This document shows, piece after piece, positions 43,526 through 52,496 of a stretch of DNA of 64,000 nucleotides. A program made the position numbers and the translations under genes. How positions within the stretch are numbered: the first letter of the stretch is position 1; each line of letters begins with the position of its first letter. Source of the DNA: Exiguobacterium marinum DSM 16307 (GTDB lineage: Bacteria > Bacillota > Bacilli > Exiguobacteriales > Exiguobacteriaceae). The notes under the pieces were generated by a model. It was not told where the DNA came from. It did no database searches and saw only the letters and a list, made by a program, of their open reading frames with translations. The DNA lies in the NCBI RefSeq assembly GCF_000620845.1, contig NZ_KK211189.1, forward strand, positions 64,501 through 128,500. The letters run 5' to 3'.

Positions 43526-44568
43526 CTCATGCTTCCTTTCATCATCCGTCGAAGTAAATAGAAGAAATACGGTGCTCCGATGACGGCCGTCATCACCCCG
43601 GTCCGTAATTCATACGGATAAAAAATCGTCCGAGCGAGCACATCAGCCAACACGACAATCGTCGCCCCAACGAGAAGCGTCGCCCAAATATAAGGGAGCT
43701 TCAACCCTTGTCGGGCGATATGAGGTGCCATCAACCCAACAAATCCAATCGCGCCGACAAAGGCGACACCAATACCGGCGAGTAAACAGGAAAGCAACAA
43801 CGTCCCACGCTGGATCCCTCGTACCGGTACACCGATGCTCGTCGCCGTCGCTTCACTGATATGGAGCGGTCGCACGTGACGTTCAATCAAGAAGGCTGCC
43901 AACAAAAAGAGAAGTACGAACGGAACCATGATTTTCAATTGATTCCACGTCGCGGCATAGACGGTACCGGTGAGCCATTGCTGGATATCGTTCTTCCGGT
44001 AGACGTTCGAGGCGAGCATCATGAACTGAACGATGCCTTGTGAGAAGATGCTGATCCCAATCCCGACGAGCGCGAGCCGGACCGGTGGGACCCCACGTTT
44101 CAATAAATAAAAGAGGAACATCCCGACAACGATTGCCCCGAGAAAGGAGGCAATCGGGATGTAAGCGAGCGGGACCGATAGCTGGTTCGTTCGCTCATCC
44201 GTAAAAACGGTGAAAAACGTGGCCGTCGCAACCCCTGCCCCACCAACAATCCCGAAAATCTCGGGGGAAGCCAACTCATTTTTAATCGTCAGCTGTAACA
44301 AGTGACCGCTGACGGCGAGACTCGCGCCGGCGGTGATTGCCATCAACACACGTGGCATCCGGAACTCGAAGACGACGAGTTGCTCGAACGCGTCCCCTCC
44401 CCCGATGAACAGGGCAGCGAGTGAAGCAGGGCTAAGGAACGTATCCCCAATGGCGAGCCCGAAATAAATCGACAGGAGTAATCCGACGACAAGTAGAAGC
44501 GCCAACTCGATTTCACGCTTTCGGAGCGTGAACGAGACGGGACCTTTTCGAAAGCGATATGTTTTCAT
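43522..44568 (-). CDS. Iron-siderophore ABC permease, FecCD type
   Basis: A 348-residue permease with about 9-10 helices. It has the conserved FecCD signature GVAFVGAIGFVGLMAPHIAR (about 265-285) and the ABC coupling region. It pairs with the product of 44565-45545 to form the channel. It overlaps both neighbours by 4 bases, so it is a tightly coupled operon. Confidence 0.92.
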   Translation of the reverse strand: MKTYRFRKGPVSFTLRKREIELALLLVVGLLLSIYFGLAIGDTFLSPASLAALFIGGGDAFEQLVVFEFRMPRVLMAITAGASLAVSGHLLQLTIKNELASPEIFGIVGGAGVATATFFTVFTDERTNQLSVPLAYIPIASFLGAIVVGMFLFYLLKRGVPPVRLALVGIGISIFSQGIVQFMMLASNVYRKNDIQQWLTGTVYAATWNQLKIMVPFVLLFLLAAFLIERHVRPLHISEATATSIGVPVRGIQRGTLLLSCLLAGIGVAFVGAIGFVGLMAPHIARQGLKLPYIWATLLVGATIVVLADVLARTIFYPYELRTGVMTAVIGAPYFFYLLRRMMKGSMR

Positions 44569-45545
44569 GATTTGAAGACTCCTTGTCTGACACTGACGAG
44601 ATAGATGAAGAATGCCCCACCGATGACGGCGAGTACGACGCCAACGGTCACTTCACGTGGGAACAAGATGACGCGTCCCAAAATATCCGCCGCAAGCAAC
44701 AAGACGCTACCGATGAGGGCACTTCCGGCGAGACGGGCGAAAAAGGCCGTCCCAAATAGATACTTCGCCAAATGAGGGGCAAGTAGACCGGCGAATGCAA
44801 TCGGTCCGGCGAGCGCCACCCCGAATGCGGAGAGCACGACGGCGAGTGTCACCGCGACAAATTTGATGACACCGACGTTTTGTCCGAGTGAACGCGCAAC
44901 CTGGTCTCCGAGCGATAACGTCTCTAACTCTTTACTGAGCAAGAGGACGATTACGACCGACCCCACCATCCATGGCAATAACGCCTCGACGAGCGTAAGC
45001 GACCGTCCGGCGACCGATCCGGTCAACCAGAACAGCACTTCATCGAGCGCCCCTTCCTCATACGCGATGATTGACTGGGTGAACGAGCTGAAGAGGGCGG
45101 CAAGCGACGCCCCGGCAAGCGTCATATACATGACGTTCCCCCCGTTCGCACTGAGCAGATAGACAATCACTCCGGCGATAAATGCACCGATGAGCGAGGC
45201 GATTGTGAACGAGGCGATACTGCTGAATCCAAAAAGCGTCACGAGCACGATAGCCAGACTCGCACCTGCATTCACCGCCAAAATATCAGGGGATGCGAGC
45301 GGGTTACGTGTCACGAGCTGAAAGATGAGACCGGCGAGACCGAGCACGCTACCGACGAGTAGCGCGACGATCGTCCGTGGGATGCGATTGTCGGCTAAAG
45401 CAATCATCGCTTGAGATGAACCGTCCGCCCGGAACGTGAGTACGTCTTCGTGACTGACCGTGATGACACCGACGCGCAAGCTGATATAACTCAATATAGG
45501 CAAACAAATGATCAAGAGAAGTAATTTGATCCAAGGTTTTTTCAT
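44565..45545 (-). CDS. Iron-siderophore ABC permease, FecCD type
   Basis: A 326-residue permease with the matching signature GVALAGPIAFAGLLAPHLAK. I start at the ATG at 45545 (MKKPWIKLL), where the hydrophobic N-terminus begins; a longer frame would extend into the promoter. It is the first gene of the minus-strand operon and is divergent from the binding protein across the Fur box. Confidence 0.9.
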   Translation of the reverse strand: MKKPWIKLLLLIICLPILSYISLRVGVITVSHEDVLTFRADGSSQAMIALADNRIPRTIVALLVGSVLGLAGLIFQLVTRNPLASPDILAVNAGASLAIVLVTLFGFSSIASFTIASLIGAFIAGVIVYLLSANGGNVMYMTLAGASLAALFSSFTQSIIAYEEGALDEVLFWLTGSVAGRSLTLVEALLPWMVGSVVIVLLLSKELETLSLGDQVARSLGQNVGVIKFVAVTLAVVLSAFGVALAGPIAFAGLLAPHLAKYLFGTAFFARLAGSALIGSVLLLAADILGRVILFPREVTVGVVLAVIGGAFFIYLVSVRQGVFKS

Positions 45546-45607
45546 GTCCTCACTTCTTTCCTTTCCTACCATAGCAAACATTGCGTCCTAGAAAAAGGGG
45601 TTGACAG

Positions 45608-45622
45608 TGAGAATCATTATCA
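45608..45622. promoter_or_regulatory. Fur box in the divergent siderophore promoter region
   Basis: TGAGAATCATTATCA matches the 7-1-7 Fur consensus TGATAATNATTATCA with one mismatch. It lies between the two divergent halves of the importer, so iron repletion would repress both the binding-protein gene and the permease-ATPase operon. Confidence 0.88.
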
Positions 45623-45666
45623 CTTATAGTCAGGAAGGAAAATCACCTACATAGAGGAGAATGGTC

Positions 45667-46605
45667 ATGAAAAAATGGATGCTCGCGTTACTTACGCTTT
45701 GCCTTACTGTCGTCCTCGCTGCTTGCGGCGGGTCAGACGATTCAGATAACGAGACAAAATCAAATGAAGAAGCAGCAACTCGCTCCATCGAACACGCGAT
45801 GGGGACAGCGGACGTCCCTGAAAACCCGGAACGCGTCGTCGTCTTGACGAACGAAGGGACAGAAGCCCTTCTCGCCCTCGGCGTCAAACCGGTCGGTGCC
45901 GTCAAATCATGGAACGGCGATCCGTGGTACCCGCACATCGAGTCTGAGATGACAGATGTGACGGAAGTCGGGACAGAGAGTGAAGTCAACTTGGAAGCCA
46001 TCGCGAAACTCAAGCCAGATCTCATCATCGGAACGAAACTTCGTCAAGAAAACATCTATGACAAGTTGAACGCGATCGCACCGACGGTCATGTCAGAGAC
46101 GCTCAAGGGCGACTGGCAAGAAAACTTCGCCCTTTATGCGAACGCACTCAACCTTGAAGAGGAAGGGAACCAAGCGTTGGCTGACTACGACCAGCACGTC
46201 GAAGACACGAAAGCTGAACTCGGAGACGCCGTGAATAAAGAACTCTCCGTCGTGCGCTTCCTTCCAGGTGCGTCACGCATCTACTTCACAGATAGCTTTT
46301 CAGGTGTCGTCCTAGGCGATGTAGGGGTAAAGCGCCCAGCTTCACAAGACCGCACTGAATTCGCTGAAGAGATTACGATGGAGCGGATCCCAGAGATGGC
46401 GGGCGACCACATCGTCTACTTCACATACGGTGGAGCGGACGGGTCGAAGACAGCTGAAGAATGGCAGTCAAGCCAGTTGTGGAAAGACCTCGATGCTGTC
46501 AAAGCAGGTGAAGTAACAGAAGTCAGTGATGACATCTGGAACACATCGGGTGGCGTCTTGTCTGCCAACCAAGTGCTCGATGAACTCGTCGACATCTTGA
46601 AATAA
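45667..46605 (+). CDS. Iron-siderophore binding lipoprotein
   Basis: A 312-residue FhuD/FepB-type binding protein. The lipobox LAAC (Cys20) anchors it to the outside of the membrane. The start is the ATG at 45667, with AGGAG 7 bases upstream; the ATG at 45661 is too close. The conserved central region ERVVVLTNEGTEALLALG leads into the ligand-binding lobes. It delivers the siderophore to the divergent FecCD permeases. The IS element starts 6 bases after its stop. Confidence 0.9.
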   Translation: MKKWMLALLTLCLTVVLAACGGSDDSDNETKSNEEAATRSIEHAMGTADVPENPERVVVLTNEGTEALLALGVKPVGAVKSWNGDPWYPHIESEMTDVTEVGTESEVNLEAIAKLKPDLIIGTKLRQENIYDKLNAIAPTVMSETLKGDWQENFALYANALNLEEEGNQALADYDQHVEDTKAELGDAVNKELSVVRFLPGASRIYFTDSFSGVVLGDVGVKRPASQDRTEFAEEITMERIPEMAGDHIVYFTYGGADGSKTAEEWQSSQLWKDLDAVKAGEVTEVSDDIWNTSGGVLSANQVLDELVDILK

Positions 46606-46644
46606 ACAATTGAGGCTGGGACATAACCCAGTAGATTTATAAGA

Positions 46645-46687
46645 AAGAGGCCCCCGTGAGCGACTTGTTCGCTCGCGGGGGCCTCTT
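46645..46687. terminator. Hairpin inside the left end of the insertion sequence
   Basis: AAGAGGCCCCCGTGAGCGA pairs with TCGCTCGCGGGGGCCTCTT (one wobble) across a 5-base loop. It lies upstream of the transposase promoter and would stop transcription entering from the siderophore-binding gene. Confidence 0.7.
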
Positions 46688-46786
46688 GTCATTTTTATGG
46701 GTTCGTGCACGCATTTCGGACTAAACAGATAGGGGCGACCTCTGATAAAGTTAAAGTGACCAAACCATAACTTTGGAGGTGCCCCT

Positions 46787-48688
46787 ATGTACAAAGAGTA
46801 TACCATGAACCAATTGGTTTTGCCCCTAGATTTAGAAGTCCGGCTGCAGGAAAACGATATCGCCTTCGCCGTCCATGACCTCGTCGAACAGATCCCGGAC
46901 GAGGCATTCGAACCGTTCTGGCGAACGACGGGCTGCCCGGCCTATCACCCGCGCATGATGATGAAAATCGTCCTCTGCGCCTACACACAGTCCGCGTTCT
47001 CAGGACGAAAGATCGAGGGCCTTCTCAAGGACAGCCTACGGATGATGTGGCTCGCCCAGGGCCACGAGCCGAGTTATCGGACGATCAACCGTTTCCGTGT
47101 CCATCCGGCCGTGTCCCCGATCCTGAAGGAGGCTTTCGTCGCCTTCCGGTGCCATCTCGTCGAGACCGGCGCAATCGATGAGGAGGCGATCTTCATCGAC
47201 GGCACGAAAATCGAGGCGAACGCCAACCGCTACACCTTCGTCTGGCGCAGGGCGGTCGAAAAACACCACGCCGCGCTCGTCGAGAAGTCGAACCAGATGT
47301 ACGACGAGCTGATGGCCGACCAGGTCATCCCTGAGATCGAACGGGAGAGCCCGGACGCGCTCACGGCCCAAGAGCTGGAACAAATCGCAGCGCGACTCGA
47401 GGAAACGATCGAGTCCATCAACGAGGAGATCAGCTCAACGACGGACGTCGAGGAACGGAAACGATTGCGTGCGGAACGTAAGAAGCCCCGCCATCTCCGC
47501 AAACAGGCTGCCGACTTCGCGGCCCGGAAACGTCGATACGAGGAACACATGGCCACCTTCGGCACACGCAACAGCTATTCGAAGACCGACCGTGACGCGA
47601 CGTTCATGCGGATGAAAGAGGATCACATGAAGAACGGTCAACTGAAACCTGGCTACAACGTCCAAATCGCAACCGAAGGTCAGTACACGCTCGCCTATGA
47701 CGTCTATCCGAACCCGACCGACACGAAAACGTTGATCCCGTTCCTCGACGAGATCGAAACCTTCCTCGACCTGCCCGCCTACATCGTCGCCGATGCCGGG
47801 TACGGGAGCCAACAGAACTACACGGACATCCTCGAGCGCCGAGGGCGCCAACCTTTGATCCCGCACACGATGTACCGGAAGGAACAGAAGAAGAAATGGC
47901 GCGACGACCCGTTCAACCTCGCGAACTGGGCATATGACGAGGGGACCGACACGTTCACGTGTCCGGACGGAAGAAAGCTTCCGTTCAGTCACGAGTCCCA
48001 CCGAACCGACCGTGACGGCTTCATCCGTGATTTTCGTGTGTACGCGTGCGAGAGCTGCGTCGATTGCCCGTTCCGAGAGCTGTGCACGAAAGCCGAGGAA
48101 GGGAGACACCGCCAGGTCAGCGTGAACGGGACCTGGGAAGAACAAAAGAATATGACGAGAACGCTGCTTTCGGATGAGAAAACCGGTGCCGTCTATGCCC
48201 GACGCAAGACGGACGTGGAACCAGTTTTTGGATATCTGAAGGCCAATTTGGGTTTCACCCGCTTCTCCGTAAGGGGGAAACAGCGTGTGAAATGTGAGCT
48301 CGGCTTCGCCCTCATGGCGGTGAACCTACGAAAGTTCATCGCCAATGGCATCGGCGGAAGTACAAAGAAGGGGTCCGGCCACCGAAAATCGGTGACCGGA
48401 CCCCTCTTTTTATCAAAATCTCTAAAACCGGCTAGTTATGTCCCAGCCTCTTTTTCATACACTCATATGGTAAAATTTACATATCAACTCATAAGGAGCT
48501 TTGCTATGCAACGTACACTTCGAAAGTCGGCGACGGACCGCTCGATTGCCGGTGTATGCGGTGGGATCGCTGAATACGTGAACATCTCTTCACTCGGTAT
48601 TCGGCTCTTATTCGTCTTTTTGCCGGCTAACTTTCTCATCTATATCCTTCTTGCCAACTTGATGAAAGATGAACCACACTACCTCTAA
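46787..48688 (+). CDS. IS1182-family transposase, frame running through pspC
   Basis: The DDE transposase is intact: Asp in IFIDGTKIEANANRYTF, Asp in IVADAGYGSQQN and Glu in DVEPVFGYLKANLGFTRF, with the zinc-like CESCVDCPFRELC before the last. The usual end of the protein (NLRKFIANG) is at about residue 525. No stop occurs inside the element; the frame passes through the terminator and right inverted repeat and then reads the whole pspC gene in frame to TAA 48686-48688. GGAGG precedes the ATG. Real fused protein is unlikely because of the internal terminator. Confidence 0.85.
   Translation: MYKEYTMNQLVLPLDLEVRLQENDIAFAVHDLVEQIPDEAFEPFWRTTGCPAYHPRMMMKIVLCAYTQSAFSGRKIEGLLKDSLRMMWLAQGHEPSYRTINRFRVHPAVSPILKEAFVAFRCHLVETGAIDEEAIFIDGTKIEANANRYTFVWRRAVEKHHAALVEKSNQMYDELMADQVIPEIERESPDALTAQELEQIAARLEETIESINEEISSTTDVEERKRLRAERKKPRHLRKQAADFAARKRRYEEHMATFGTRNSYSKTDRDATFMRMKEDHMKNGQLKPGYNVQIATEGQYTLAYDVYPNPTDTKTLIPFLDEIETFLDLPAYIVADAGYGSQQNYTDILERRGRQPLIPHTMYRKEQKKKWRDDPFNLANWAYDEGTDTFTCPDGRKLPFSHESHRTDRDGFIRDFRVYACESCVDCPFRELCTKAEEGRHRQVSVNGTWEEQKNMTRTLLSDEKTGAVYARRKTDVEPVFGYLKANLGFTRFSVRGKQRVKCELGFALMAVNLRKFIANGIGGSTKKGSGHRKSVTGPLFLSKSLKPASYVPASFSYTHMVKFTYQLIRSFAMQRTLRKSATDRSIAGVCGGIAEYVNISSLGIRLLFVFLPANFLIYILLANLMKDEPHYL
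48370..48412 (+). terminator. Terminator near the right end of the insertion sequence
   Basis: GGGGTCCGG-C-CACCGA pairs with TCGGTG-A-CCGGACCCC across three A, followed by TCTTTTT. It would end transposase mRNA before pspC. Confidence 0.85.
48506..48688 (+). CDS. PspC-domain small membrane protein
   Basis: A 60-residue protein: LRKSATDRSIAGVCGGIAEY is the PspC motif, followed by one long transmembrane helix (IRLLFVFLPANFLIYILLANL). It may take part in envelope-stress signalling. The ATG has AAGGAG 7 bases upstream, so it is an independent gene, although the transposase frame upstream is in phase with it. The insertion sequence ends 56 bases before its start and may have replaced its promoter. 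Confidence 0.88.
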   Translation: MQRTLRKSATDRSIAGVCGGIAEYVNISSLGIRLLFVFLPANFLIYILLANLMKDEPHYL

Positions 48689-48722
48689 AAAAACGCAGAA
48701 GCTGTTCGCTTCCGCGTTTTTT
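48687..48722. terminator. Terminator, bidirectional
   Basis: AAAAACGC-A-GAAGC pairs with GCTTC-C-GCGTTTTT across a short loop. It ends pspC and the convergent nox gene (stop at 48724). Confidence 0.88.
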
Positions 48723-48723
48723 G

Positions 48724-50070
48724 TTAGGCATTCACTTTGTCTTTCATCGCTTCAAGCGCTCCGCTGTTCAGGAAGTGCCATGGCTTGTTGTAGTGCGGTT
48801 GGAAGAAGAAGTCGACATAGGCGAGCTCTTCGATCGTCATCTCGTTTTGGATAGCTAGCGAGAGTGTGTTGACCGCTTGCGTCAAATCCGCTTTCGATAA
48901 CACTTGTCCACCGACAATACGGTGTGTTCCTTTTTCATAGACGAGTTTAAATTCGACTTTCTCTGCGGTCGGCATGAACTCCGGACGATACGCGTCTTCG
49001 ATGACGACACTTTCGACTTCGAGCCCAAAGAGTGCTGCCGCTTCTTCCGTCAGACCAGACGACGCGATATTCCAGTCATAAAGTCGAAGTCCTGACGTTC
49101 CTTGTGTTCCTTGGTAGCGGACTCGTGGTTGCATCAAGTTCTCCGCGACGAGCGTTCCCATGCGGACAGCGTTCGTCGCAAGTGGGATATAGGCGTGTGT
49201 GCGTGCCGGGTTGTAGTAGACGGCACAACTGTCCCCCGCCGCAAAGATATCCGGGTTGCTCGTGCGCATGTATTCATCGACGATGATGGCGCCGTTCCCG
49301 AGCATGTCGACCTGTCCTTCTAGGAGTCCTGTATTCGGACGGAATCCGACGCACAAGATGACGAGATCCGCTTCGAATTCGCCTTTGTCCGTCACAACGT
49401 GTGTGACGTTCCCATCTGTTCCACGGAACGCCTCGACCGTCTGACCGAGTTCGAGATCGATCCCGCGACTGGTCATGTCCGCTTCTAATGGATCTGTGAA
49501 CGACTTATCGAGATATTTGTTCAAGATGCGGTCGGCACTATCGATAAATGTGACATGTTTTCCGTATGCTTCGAACGCTTCGACGAGTTCGACCCCGATA
49601 TAGCCCGCCCCGATGACGGCAATCTTCGTCGCATCCGTCGCACGCTCGATAATGCGTTGGGCATGCGCATAGTTTTTACAGAGCTCGATTCCATTCATTT
49701 CGATTCCTGGGAGCGTTGGGACGATCGGCCATGAACCCGTCGTGACAATCAAACGGTCATACGTGTCATGCACGTCTTCCCCGGTTTCAAGATTTTTGGC
49801 GTGGACCGTCTTCGCTTCGGTGTCAATCGACAAGACGTCATGTTTCATGCGCATCGTCGCACCGAGTTCCTCAAGTTCACGTGGAGACGAGTAGAACAAC
49901 TCTTCCGCACGTTGGACGACCCCACCGACGTGGAGCGCGATCCCACACGAGAGGAAGCTGACGTTATCGTTCCGCTCGTAAACGGTGATGTCGAGATTGT
50001 CATGCTTGGCGAGTAATCCTTTAACAGCTGCTGTTCCTGCGTGTGTACATCCGATGACTGCGATTTTCAT
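48724..50070 (-). CDS. nox: NADH oxidase (Nox), FAD-dependent
   Basis: A 448-residue pyridine-nucleotide-disulfide oxidoreductase. Cys42 in NVSFLSCGIALHVGG is the redox-active cysteine of water-forming NADH oxidases, NADH peroxidases and CoA-disulfide reductases. There are two Rossmann motifs: AVIGCTHAGTAAV for FAD and KIAVIGAGYIGVELVEAF for NADH. It probably recycles NADH to NAD+ with oxygen. A Rex-type operator lies in front of it and rex itself is nearby, supporting redox control. Confidence 0.85.
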   Translation of the reverse strand: MKIAVIGCTHAGTAAVKGLLAKHDNLDITVYERNDNVSFLSCGIALHVGGVVQRAEELFYSSPRELEELGATMRMKHDVLSIDTEAKTVHAKNLETGEDVHDTYDRLIVTTGSWPIVPTLPGIEMNGIELCKNYAHAQRIIERATDATKIAVIGAGYIGVELVEAFEAYGKHVTFIDSADRILNKYLDKSFTDPLEADMTSRGIDLELGQTVEAFRGTDGNVTHVVTDKGEFEADLVILCVGFRPNTGLLEGQVDMLGNGAIIVDEYMRTSNPDIFAAGDSCAVYYNPARTHAYIPLATNAVRMGTLVAENLMQPRVRYQGTQGTSGLRLYDWNIASSGLTEEAAALFGLEVESVVIEDAYRPEFMPTAEKVEFKLVYEKGTHRIVGGQVLSKADLTQAVNTLSLAIQNEMTIEELAYVDFFFQPHYNKPWHFLNSGALEAMKDKVNA

Positions 50071-50108
50071 ATGATTGTCTCTCCTTTAGGTGTTAGGCAA
50101 GTTAGCGT

Positions 50109-50171
50109 TTGTGATAAAAATCACATTCACTTTCTGAACTTAGTGTACTATTTCACAAGAAGGTTTGACAA
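50109..50171 (-). promoter_or_regulatory. Promoter and Rex-type operator of nox
   Basis: On the minus strand TTGTCA (50166-50171), 18 bases, TACACT (50142-50147) form a promoter. Downstream, TTGTGATAAAAATCACAT (50109-50126) fits the Rex site pattern TTGTGA-N6-TCACA. Rex would release when NADH rises, inducing nox. The same palindrome could also suit a Crp/Fnr-type factor, but rex is in this window. Confidence 0.75.
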
Positions 50172-50259
50172 TCCTTTTGCTCACTATTTCACGTAAAAGT
50201 GTCTAAAGTTTGAACTCCATGCGTGACAACAAAACCGTCCCGCAACCGGAACGGTTCAC

Positions 50260-50553
50260 TTACGAATTCGTCGTGCGTCGTGCTTTGATCCAGTGATAGA
50301 TGACGACGCCGATATAGGTGACAAGACCGATCACGTATAAACTGAAGCCGATCATGCTCCAGCCCAGACCATCCCATCCGCGAACAAAGACGAGACCAAT
50401 CAAGATCAGCGTGTATCCTACCACGAGCAGCATCAACGAAAAGACGAGTCTTCGCTTAAATTTCGACTTCAAAAAGTTCAGCATGGCAATCAATAAAATC
50501 GTCGTCAACACACCGATGATGATGATTGCATCCCCGTAGTACTCCCAAATCAT
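50260..50553 (-). CDS. Small membrane protein, unknown
   Basis: A 97-residue protein with three predicted helices (about residues 7-25, 34-54 and 61-84) and a basic C-terminus (IKARRTTNS). The ATG at 50553 has GGGGGAG 5 bases upstream. No family recognised. Confidence 0.65.
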   Translation of the reverse strand: MIWEYYGDAIIIIGVLTTILLIAMLNFLKSKFKRRLVFSLMLLVVGYTLILIGLVFVRGWDGLGWSMIGFSLYVIGLVTYIGVVIYHWIKARRTTNS

Positions 50554-50645
50554 CGCTTCTCCCCCTGGCATCCAACTGAGTAGCTTTATTTTATCATGTC
50601 AGTCATGTGTTTTCGTGTTGTTGAAAAACGTTCGTTACCAAAAAT

Positions 50646-50680
50646 CAAAAAAGCACCGTCTCCCTGGAAGGAACGATGCT
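50646..50680 (-). terminator. Imperfect terminator of rex-tatAC
   Basis: On the minus strand AGCATCGTTCC pairs imperfectly with GGAGACGGTGCT, followed by six T. It lies at the tatC stop. Confidence 0.6.
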
Positions 50681-51468
50681 CATTTCTCATTCATCTGTTT
50701 CATTAAATCCATCTGTTCTTGCACCATCGCTTCTTTCTCCCGGCGCAGCACCCCTTTATAGGTGATACGTGAAATCGATAAGCTGATCTCATATAGGAAG
50801 AAGAGCGGTAGTGACACCATGAGGTGCGACGTCAAGTCCGGTGGTGTGATGAACGCCGCGACCACGAATAGCGCAAAGTACGCGTACTTTCGAATCTTCG
50901 ATAAGAAGTACGGGGTCACGACACCGATCCGGGTGAGGAACATCGTCACGACCGGTAATTGGAATAATAGACCGAACGGAATTGTCAGCTGCAACAAGAA
51001 CGTGAAGTAATTATTGGCCCCGATGAGTTGTTCGAGTCCGAGGTCTTGCCCGAGGTCCGTCGAGATATCGAGGACGAGCGGGAACAACCAATAGTAGGCG
51101 AACGCAAGACCAATCAAGAACAATCCGAAGATGATCGGGATATAGGCAAGCGTGCCTTTCCGCTCATTCGGATGCAGACCGGGTGCGACAAACGCCCACA
51201 CTTGATACAGTAGGAATGGGCTCGCCGCAATCAGGCCGATGACGAGCGCCAAGTTCAAGTAAATCATGAGTGGGTCCGCGACCCCAAAGGCGTTCAGTTC
51301 GAGCCCACGTTCGATGAGATCTTCTTGCAAGTACGCGAGTACATATTTGACACTCGGCAAAGCCATCAAAAAGAAGGCAAAGACGACAAATGCAGATAGC
51401 ATCAGTCGTCTCCGCAGCTCTGTCAAGTGATCGGTGAGTTCCCGCTCTTGATCAGGTTGATGATTCAT
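50680..51468 (-). CDS. tatC: Sec-independent protein translocase TatC
   Basis: A 262-residue, six-helix TatC, the twin-arginine signal receptor. The N-terminal LTDHLTELRRRLMLS and the later FYYW-type periplasmic loop are typical. It pairs with TatA directly upstream (4 bases) to export folded proteins. The order rex-tatA-tatC matches the rex-tatAy-tatCy arrangement of Bacillus. Confidence 0.94.
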   Translation of the reverse strand: MNHQPDQERELTDHLTELRRRLMLSAFVVFAFFLMALPSVKYVLAYLQEDLIERGLELNAFGVADPLMIYLNLALVIGLIAASPFLLYQVWAFVAPGLHPNERKGTLAYIPIIFGLFLIGLAFAYYWLFPLVLDISTDLGQDLGLEQLIGANNYFTFLLQLTIPFGLLFQLPVVTMFLTRIGVVTPYFLSKIRKYAYFALFVVAAFITPPDLTSHLMVSLPLFFLYEISLSISRITYKGVLRREKEAMVQEQMDLMKQMNEK

Positions 51469-51471
51469 GGC

Positions 51472-51690
51472 TTACTGCTCTTTCTTTTCGATAGCTTTCT
51501 TGTCGTTCTCGTCGTGCTCGTTCATCATGCCGTTTGTCGCATTTTTGAACTCACGAAGCGTCTGTCCGGCCGCACGACCAAACTCCGGCAATTTCTTCGG
51601 TCCGAAGATGATGAGCGCGATGATGGCGATAATGAATAGGCTCGCCCCACCCGGAATCCCGACGACGAGTGATGATGCTAGTAATTCCAT
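51472..51690 (-). CDS. tatA: Sec-independent protein translocase TatA
   Basis: A 72-residue TatA: one short transmembrane helix (FIIAIIALIIFGPKKLPEFG) followed by the amphipathic helix with its GRAAGQTLREFKNA and an acidic-basic tail. It forms the translocation pore with TatC. Its ATG overlaps the rex stop (TAATG). Confidence 0.93.
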   Translation of the reverse strand: MELLASSLVVGIPGGASLFIIAIIALIIFGPKKLPEFGRAAGQTLREFKNATNGMMNEHDENDKKAIEKKEQ

Positions 51691-52346
51691 TATTGATGGA
51701 CCCCCTCAGCGGTTGGATAGTGTTGCATAAAGTAAATGAGTGACTGCAGCTCAATCGACAAATCGATGTGATGGACGCGAACGGTGTCCGGTACAGTGAG
51801 TCGTGCCGGTGTGAAGTTCAAGATGCCTTTGATGCCGAATCGCACCAAGTCGTCTGCGACGGGCTGCGCATAGGCAGAAGGTACCGTCAAAATGGCGACG
51901 TCGATCTTGTTTTGCTTCATAATCTGTTCCATCTCATCGACGTGATGAATTGGGACGCCTGACATCGTCGTGCCGACTTTTGTCTCGTCTGCGTCGAACC
52001 CGACGACGATATGTGTGTTATTGTTTTTAAGGAAGTTATAGTTGACGAATGCCGTCCCAAGGTGACCGACCCCGACCAAGGCGACATTCGTAATCTCGTC
52101 TTGATTCAGTGTCTTTCGGAAAAAGTCTAACAGATACTGCACGTTATAGCCATATCCCTTTTTACCGAGCGCACCGAAGTACGAGAAATCACGGCGAATC
52201 GTAGCCGAATCGACCTTGACCGCCTCACTCAGTTCTGCTGAAGAGACACGTTGTTTCCCTGACGCATGCAGGCTTTGAATAAATCGATAGTATAGTGGCA
52301 ACCGTTTGGCTGTCGCTTGTGGAATCTTTGGTTCGTTTTGACTCAA
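51690..52346 (-). CDS. rex: Redox-sensing transcriptional repressor Rex
   Basis: A 218-residue Rex. The N-terminal winged helix ([26 protein letters not shown]) binds TTGTGA-type operators, and the C-terminal Rossmann domain ([17 protein letters not shown]) senses the NADH/NAD+ ratio. TTG start with GGAGG 9 bases upstream. It probably regulates nox, whose promoter carries a fitting site. Confidence 0.94.
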   Translation of the reverse strand: MSQNEPKIPQATAKRLPLYYRFIQSLHASGKQRVSSAELSEAVKVDSATIRRDFSYFGALGKKGYGYNVQYLLDFFRKTLNQDEITNVALVGVGHLGTAFVNYNFLKNNNTHIVVGFDADETKVGTTMSGVPIHHVDEMEQIMKQNKIDVAILTVPSAYAQPVADDLVRFGIKGILNFTPARLTVPDTVRVHHIDLSIELQSLIYFMQHYPTAEGVHQ

Positions 52347-52496
52347 CGGAAAGAGCCTCCTTTTTACGACACGTTACAAACGAATCTGAATTTCATACAC
52401 CTTGATTGTAAACGAATTCACATGACCACTCAACGAATATACCTAAAATCGCTGAAAAATACAGTATACTAAATAGAGAGAAAGGGGTTTTTTCAC

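Larger units (their letters stand above)
46612..48450 (+). mobile_element. IS1182-family insertion sequence (1839 bp)
   Basis: The ends are inverted repeats: GAGGCTGGGACATAACCC at 46612 and its inverse, ending TTATGTCCCAGCCTC, at 48450. They agree over 16 bases (GAGGCTGGGACATAAC). It carries one transposase gene and two strong hairpins: 46645-46687 inside the left end and 48370-48412 near the right end, both GC-rich with long stems, which would insulate it from outside transcription. I see no clear target-site duplication. It sits between the siderophore-binding gene and pspC. Confidence 0.9.

Noticed and set aside
48506-48688. A genuine transposase-PspC fusion gene
   Set aside because: pspC has its own ribosome site and ATG, and a strong terminator and the IS end lie between the two parts.
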